From positions 13,008,062-13,072,061 of the forward strand of contig OU612074.1 in NCBI GenBank assembly GCA_914767715.1: DNA of 64,000 bases. The letters are read 5' to 3'. The notes beneath the pieces are model-generated. The model had not been told where the DNA came from and searched no databases. It was given only the letters and a program-made list of their open reading frames with translations. The translations under genes and the position numbers were made by a program. Source of the stretch: Membranipora membranacea. Lineage: Eukaryota; Bryozoa; Gymnolaemata; Cheilostomatida; Membraniporidae. Of the stretch, positions 58,608-64,000 are shown one piece after another; the first letter of the stretch is position 1; the number at the start of each line of letters is the position of its first letter.

Positions 58608-61247
58608 GTGAGCCATTACGTGAGGACATGCTGGTATGAGGGTTCTAATGAAGGGCAAGGGTTGCTTGCTTGTTTTGCTTTGGCACATTTGCTTGTTTGG
58701 ACACTCATTTGCTGGTACACTAGTTATCTCCACTTCTTGTATGTACTATATACGTTTAGAGTCTAATGTGATTACATCATATTACCATCACACTTCTCTC
58801 AACAATATCACACAAAGCTCTCAATATTATATTTATTATTATGCTAGTATGATATTTTTGAGTTGTCTACACTTTCTCCAACAAACCTGATTACCGTCAG
58901 TAGCTAACGACGTGTAAACATGCAGAGGTTTATACATGCCTTTTGTATTATCTAAACTTCACTATACCTTATTCACTACTTCTATAGTCTCTTATCACCA
59001 AACAGACATATACTATTAATTTAGCGGTTCAAGGATTGATAATATCTATGGTGCAGTTTACCAAACTGTTATTGTCATTTCAGGGTACACTTACACAGAA
59101 ATAAAACTGGTAGCCATTATATTCCAACTCAAACCACTATTCCGATACAATTAACATTGTTTCTTTTTTGAATCTGGGAATATAACCGTTGAAGATGAAC
59201 AAAGCAGCAATGACATCCATCTTGGTCCTTGGCTATGTGTGAGGATTTTTGTGGTGGTGTGGTCTGTAAACGCGATGAGACCATAAGGAAATAAAATTTA
59301 TCCTGATAACAAAAATCACTTCATGGAAATGGAGTTTTAAGTAGAGGCCAGTTATACATATAGCGTGTAATTTGATCGGGATATTTTGTTCACGTAGATT
59401 GGGTATTACTAGCCTTGTCACGCGATACTTTTTTAGTTTCTGGGGGTAACCAACCAAAACTATGAAGTGGCCGTATGATAAGGCTAGGGCATTACCACTA
59501 CAGACCATCTGAGGCAGATGAAAGCCAATATATTGATGACCTTAAATTTCTGCAACAATCCAACCATCATCCTTGAAGCTAGAAGTGCTTTGCAATTAAG
59601 TTGAGAGCTCAGTGTTTTAACGGTGCTAAGTCTGCTAATTCAACTTTAGTTGTCTCCCCTGGCATACTGTACTTATAGATTCTACAACATCATGCAACAC
59701 AAGGCTTTATCCTAGTTCATACAATATTAATTGCATGTTTTTGAAGTAATAGCTCATTAAAACAAATTCAAAGTTCAAATTTTTCACATCTCATTATTGG
59801 ATCTCTTGCAATTGACACCATTCAATATATTCTGCGGAATAAGTTGGTAGACCTGACAAATTTCCATTTGCATTACATTAGTTTGTACTCTTTTAATTCA
59901 AGAGTTTACCACTTTTTGCCATTGTCCATCCAACAAAAGTGATTGGACATTCATTGTCAACCAACAAAATAATTACAACAGAAGCCAGTAGTTGTATTAA
60001 TTCAGAAGAGACATTTCATGGTAAGTTGCGTTACTGTCAGAAATTGTGTAGTGTCATGCCTAATTTACATCGAGCAAAAGGCAGTCCACCCAACTGCTAT
60101 GTGATGTATATGATATCATATTTTATATCTCTCTTCATAAGCAAGCCAGTGCAAAGTGATGATTTCTTGACTTACCAACTTAGTCTTGACAATTGTTTAT
60201 GGTGAACAAGCTGAAACTAATTTCGGTAGTCAGCGTAACAGCACTCCTACGTAATACACGTTCTATAGGCAGTATTACTAGTATTTAAGTATATTGTAAT
60301 GTGTCATTGTTATAAAATCACTTGTTGGTCGAGCGGTCTGTTTGTAAAAAACAATTTAATTGTATAAAGAAAAGATACAGCTTGGTGCCTAAAACAGAAC
60401 TTCCTCAAGTGTGTTCTTTGTTTCGGTAAGATAAAGCGCCCTGAGGGGTATATAGGTCTAAAATCATAGGTGGATTGAAGATGTCAAGATATTTGTACTA
60501 TTCAACTTGTTCGATGTTATTCTGTTTGATGCGGATCAGGGGGTCTGGGTTGGGTTGGTGCAATGTGATAATTTACTCTTTAGACTACCTGGAGTTGATG
60601 ATGAATAAGTAGATAGTTTTGATCACACCTAGGCTATGTTGTTAAACCCAGCTTGTAGATTTTAGCGAGTTTTATTAATGTCCTAAAGTGATTGTTTACT
60701 AAGTATAGTATTGGAGCTTTCAAGATTGATTATTCCAGCCCCCAGCACACTCAGGCGCATACCTCTTCAGTAATGTAATATCAGAATATCTCTATGCAGA
60801 ATACATATCTTACAATATTCCAATTGTCTCCCCTGGTATACTGTAAAGTATATTTATACAACACAGTCCTACTTTGAATGTATGGTTATTGACTTTTGCA
60901 TTTATGCATATTATTTTCCTTATAAAAAATATCAGCTTTGGAGATTATTCACGTGTTAACAGTAAAACTTTTGTCTCTGGCACCATTTGTTACTCTTTGC
61001 AAATAACCATATATATTAACAACGCAAAAGATGGCTGACACTCCTATTTTTACAATATTCATGTTGATATTTTCCTTGTTTTGCCATTGTCTGTCTACAA
61101 AAAATGGGACTGGACAATCAACATCGATCACCAAGTGTGGAAAATTTTCTTATATAAGAGGTCTCCTGGAAAGTTTACAGATAACATAGTCAAAAAGTAA
61201 ATTGTTGACCTCAAACACACAATTACAAATATATACATCAGAAAAGG

Positions 61248-61296
61248 GTTATAACCATAGACCTACTAATAATATTAGTAGGTCTATGGTTATAAC
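61248..61296. repeat. Perfect 22-bp hairpin
   Basis: 61248-61269 and 61275-61296 are exact inverse copies (gttataaccatagacctact...) around a five-base loop. With no mismatch in either arm it is either young or maintained. Confidence 0.85.
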
Positions 61297-62394
61297 ATAA
61301 TTAAACGATGAAGTTCTTAAAATGGGAAGGTAAGTTATATTATGGCTTTATAGAAAAAGAAAAAAATTATGAATACAAAATTATTATTACTTATATTTCT
61401 TTGGAGACAGTGGCATTGTGTGTGTCCTAAAATACTGCTCTTGATATATATGCCATCTCTCGATGATTTTTTATTTTAACTCGCTGATTCCCACTTTAGT
61501 AAAGTTTTAAATGACCCTACCCTAGTCAGGTCATTTCATTTGGACAATTACCTCGTCACTACAGAAAAAAATTGAGACACATTTCCTCGTCTTATTCAAA
61601 AATTTGAAAAATGAATTTAATTCCACTAAGTCATTCCCATGTCTTCAATATCAGTCACATCTGATATTTCATCTATCTTATCATACATCAGAATTTCAAG
61701 CTGTTGCGCTATTGCAGTAAATTCCACATCAACAGTATTACAATTGTAATTTGTAGATCATGATATAAAACAAAGAGGCTCTTCTTGGAAAACATGATTG
61801 AGTCCTCATCTGACATCATTGGGAATACCATAACACCAATGACCAGTATTTATTTATAATCTTTGATAATACTCAATGAAGAGACGTATAAAAACCAAAG
61901 TTTCATGACACAGGACGCTCATGAAAGGGAAATACCAGTATATTTGTCATCAACGGAAGCTTATTTAGAATGGTTACACTAAGCAAGATTTGATATAATA
62001 CTAGTAGAAGGATACACACCTAACATAGCTTTGCATGGAACTACGCACAAAATGAGGCAAAGAATCAAAGAACATGCAAATGAACTAAACTACAAAGCAG
62101 TACACTTTATGGGTGTAGTAAGTATTCAACCATGCACTTTAAACTGTTTGGTCACGTACATGGAGTTTTATGGAAAAAAAGTAACTGTATGGTATGTGAC
62201 TATGATGATTGTCTAAAATACAGTAATAATAGCAGATGTAAATATCTGGAAGACTAGAAATTGTCAAGTTGTTTTTACTGTTAGTGTTAGAAAACTGAAG
62301 TCATAACAACTCCCATAACAATGAGCTCTGGTTACATTGTGTTACCGAGTTATCCAGCTTCATCAGTTGATGGCTATGGTATCGGCTGACCAGG

Positions 62395-62625
62395 CTACCC
62401 GGTATCACCAGCTGGCGGTTCTGGTATCGGATGTTTTGCGACCAGCCTCCTTGTTGAGCCAGCAGATTTAGCCAGAGTAGGAATCCCTAGACCCTGTCCT
62501 ACACCATTTACTATTGTGTGCTTTACATTTAACACCGGCGATGAGACAGAGAATGAGTTACCTTCCAGGGTTTTCCAGATAACAAAGAATACAACAAATA
62601 TCACCAGTGAGTTTGTCACACCCAT
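62395..62625 (-). CDS. Possible small secreted or membrane protein or first exon
   Basis: From the ATG at 62625 the minus strand encodes a hydrophobic start (MGVTNSLVIFVVFFVIW) like a signal peptide. The frame stays open for 76 residues, ending in a polar tail with Arg-Arg (STRRL) and a proline-rich stretch. A donor (AAG then gtaact) about 66 bases in would make it only a first exon. No family recognised. Confidence 0.3.
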   Translation of the reverse strand: MGVTNSLVIFVVFFVIWKTLEGNSFSVSSPVLNVKHTIVNGVGQGLGIPTLAKSAGSTRRLVAKHPIPEPPAGDTG

Positions 62626-63889
62626 ACTCTGGTGTTCCTGTCTAAGTCCGAGTTAACCAGACAGACAAACAGACAGGAGTGAGGATATCTACCTTGGAGA
62701 AGAGTTATGGTGATTTAACGCTGTTGTATAGTCAGTCTAAGGACTGTATGGTATAAGTGATATGTATGTACCATGTGAGGCTACTGTGAGCGCATCAGTC
62801 TCAACAGTTGTGGTATAAATAATCCCCTTGTTGGGAATATATTTTTTTAACTTTGATGGTTTTCACAGCAACTGATGATTCCAAATTGTTTGATGGTTTT
62901 TCACCGCACGGACACAAGGATAATGTTTGATGTTGTGTGGTTATACTGCCAGCAGTTAATTCACCATCATGTTTAGCTGAAAACCGTGATAAGACTTAGT
63001 ATGGATGAGTCAGGTTCGCCTATCAGCCCATCAGAAGCATCTCTCTGCCAATAACTGCTCAATGCCAGACCCAGGGACTTTTTTCTGGTTGTTGATTGCG
63101 ACGATCAGTCTTTTCGCTGCCAGAGTTAGTATATATGAACTTTCTGTACGCTGTTTATATAAGGTGATGGGGTCAATGTGTGTTGTGAAACTTTGACCTG
63201 TCTGTAATAAAAAATGTCAATCAATGACTAACAATAACACGTCAAGTTATGAAAAATAATAAGAAGTCAAGCAACTTGATACACAACTCATCTACCATGT
63301 CGGTAGTCTTGTCTATAAGTTCTGTCAGGGTGAGCTCCAGGTGTTTTGAGAAAGGGGGTGGTGAATCGTGAACAATATTGTTACCAGAATCTCAATCAAA
63401 AAGATACATTAGGTAACAGTTCAAATCAAGTGTACCATTCACCAACGCTAATATCCAGACTCACAAATACTTGTAGCACCAAGCTAAAAGATGAACTACC
63501 CTAACTTATTGGCTCTACGAGCTATATAGGTGGGTATGGTGGCTTGATAAGATATACAAGAAAACCTGTGACGCAAGATTTCTATAATCACAGAAAAAAG
63601 CCATGACATTTAATCAGAAAGGCCATACCACAGCCACTTGTTCTATATGGTAGACAATAACTGCATGATGGTAATTGCCCTGTGTGTTGAATATATAGTT
63701 TCAGGGTCATGCATACTAATCGCACACATTTTGTAGAGACAGAATCCAAGAATATTGTTATCAACACAGGCCAAATTGCCAATGAGCTATGTGTACTATT
63801 ATAGAACCAGAATATTTCCATTTCTGCAGCTACAACTTTTGTTTACTGCAAATAATCTTTATTTTCTAGGGTCATTATACAAGACTCAC

Positions 63890-63940
63890 CTTAAATTGAG
63901 CATCAACAAGTCTGATCAAGCAAAGTGTGATGTCGATGTC
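63890..63940 (-). CDS. Candidate short exon at the window edge
   Basis: A 51-base, 17-codon segment (DIDITLCLIRLVDAQFK) between acceptor gagtgataacag and a strong donor (AAG then gtgagt). It ends in phase 0. The sequence would fit one helix of an ankyrin or similar repeat, but is too short to identify. Confidence 0.3.
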
Positions 63941-64000
63941 CTGTTATCACTCTTGATATTGTTATATTCTAGCTCACAAAGTCCAGAGCATCTAAATGAT

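Larger units (their letters stand above)
57078..64000. other. Mostly non-coding; only weak exon candidates
   Basis: No gene can be supported with confidence in this 6.9 kb. Weak candidates are listed separately (58558, 62625, 63940). A possible MIC10 poly(A) signal is AATAAA at 57718-57723. Short hydrophobic ORFs with Met starts occur at about 58636 and 63062 on the plus strand, but neither has other support. Confidence 0.4.

Noticed and set aside
58636-58890. 84-codon ORF with a hydrophobic start
   Set aside because: Low-complexity Tyr/Ser tail and no splice or homology support.
61620-62220. Possible decayed transposase region
   Set aside because: Short broken frames on both strands with no motif that I can name.

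Overview
The window is nuclear DNA from an animal, most likely a marine invertebrate. Genes are sparse, AT-rich and split by GT-AG introns of tens to thousands of bases. Non-coding DNA is full of palindromic, MITE-like elements. The families present (insulin-like peptide, MIC10, an ANK/SOCS-box protein, ShKT domains) point to Metazoa. The insulin-like precursor carries the eight-cysteine pattern (an extra Cys before the B chain plus a CxCC start to the A chain) that is typical of molluscs and other lophotrochozoans, so a lophotrochozoan is my best guess. That is an inference, not proof.

Layout. 466-1390 (+) is the last exon of an unidentified gene with a proline-rich acidic tail. 8762-13307 (+) is a two-exon insulin/IGF-like precursor with a long C-terminal E domain. 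17734-19220 (-) is a secreted protein with four ShKT domains joined by Ser/Thr-rich linkers. Around 23.3-24.9 kb two candidate secreted proteins are transcribed divergently from a gap of about 445 bases. 28129-38998 (-) is a very large gene: 44 ankyrin-like units of 39 residues, then a GlnD/DUF294-type nucleotidyltransferase motif, TPR-like helices and a short ankyrin-like tail. 48889-53747 (-) is the 3' part of an ASB-like ankyrin/SOCS-box gene, with a probable decayed paralogous exon at 47.4-47.6 kb. 54589-57077 (+) is a complete three-exon MIC10 gene, and its first intron holds a candidate exon on the opposite strand. From 57.1 kb to the end only weak exon candidates are visible.

Mobile DNA. 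A 752-bp inverted-repeat element (32581-33332) lies in an intron of the ankyrin-nucleotidyltransferase gene and is flanked by a perfect 8-bp direct repeat, as in hAT-type elements. A GC-rich relative lies at 28.5 kb. Three other inverted-repeat elements, in two terminal-repeat families, sit exactly between TTAA sites (39.2, 44.7 and 52.2 kb). Two long foldback elements lie side by side in one ASB intron. A tRNA-related SINE head lies at 23.0 kb.

The most unusual object is the ankyrin-nucleotidyltransferase-TPR gene. Its array has been remodelled by in-frame duplication, and the catalytic signature G-S-x(10)-D-x-E is intact. A role as a receptor-like enzyme, perhaps in innate immunity, is a hypothesis only. 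The other genes look independent: metabolic/growth signalling (insulin-like), mitochondrial crista structure (MIC10), ubiquitin-ligase adaptor (ASB-like) and secreted matrix or toxin-like chemistry (ShKT).
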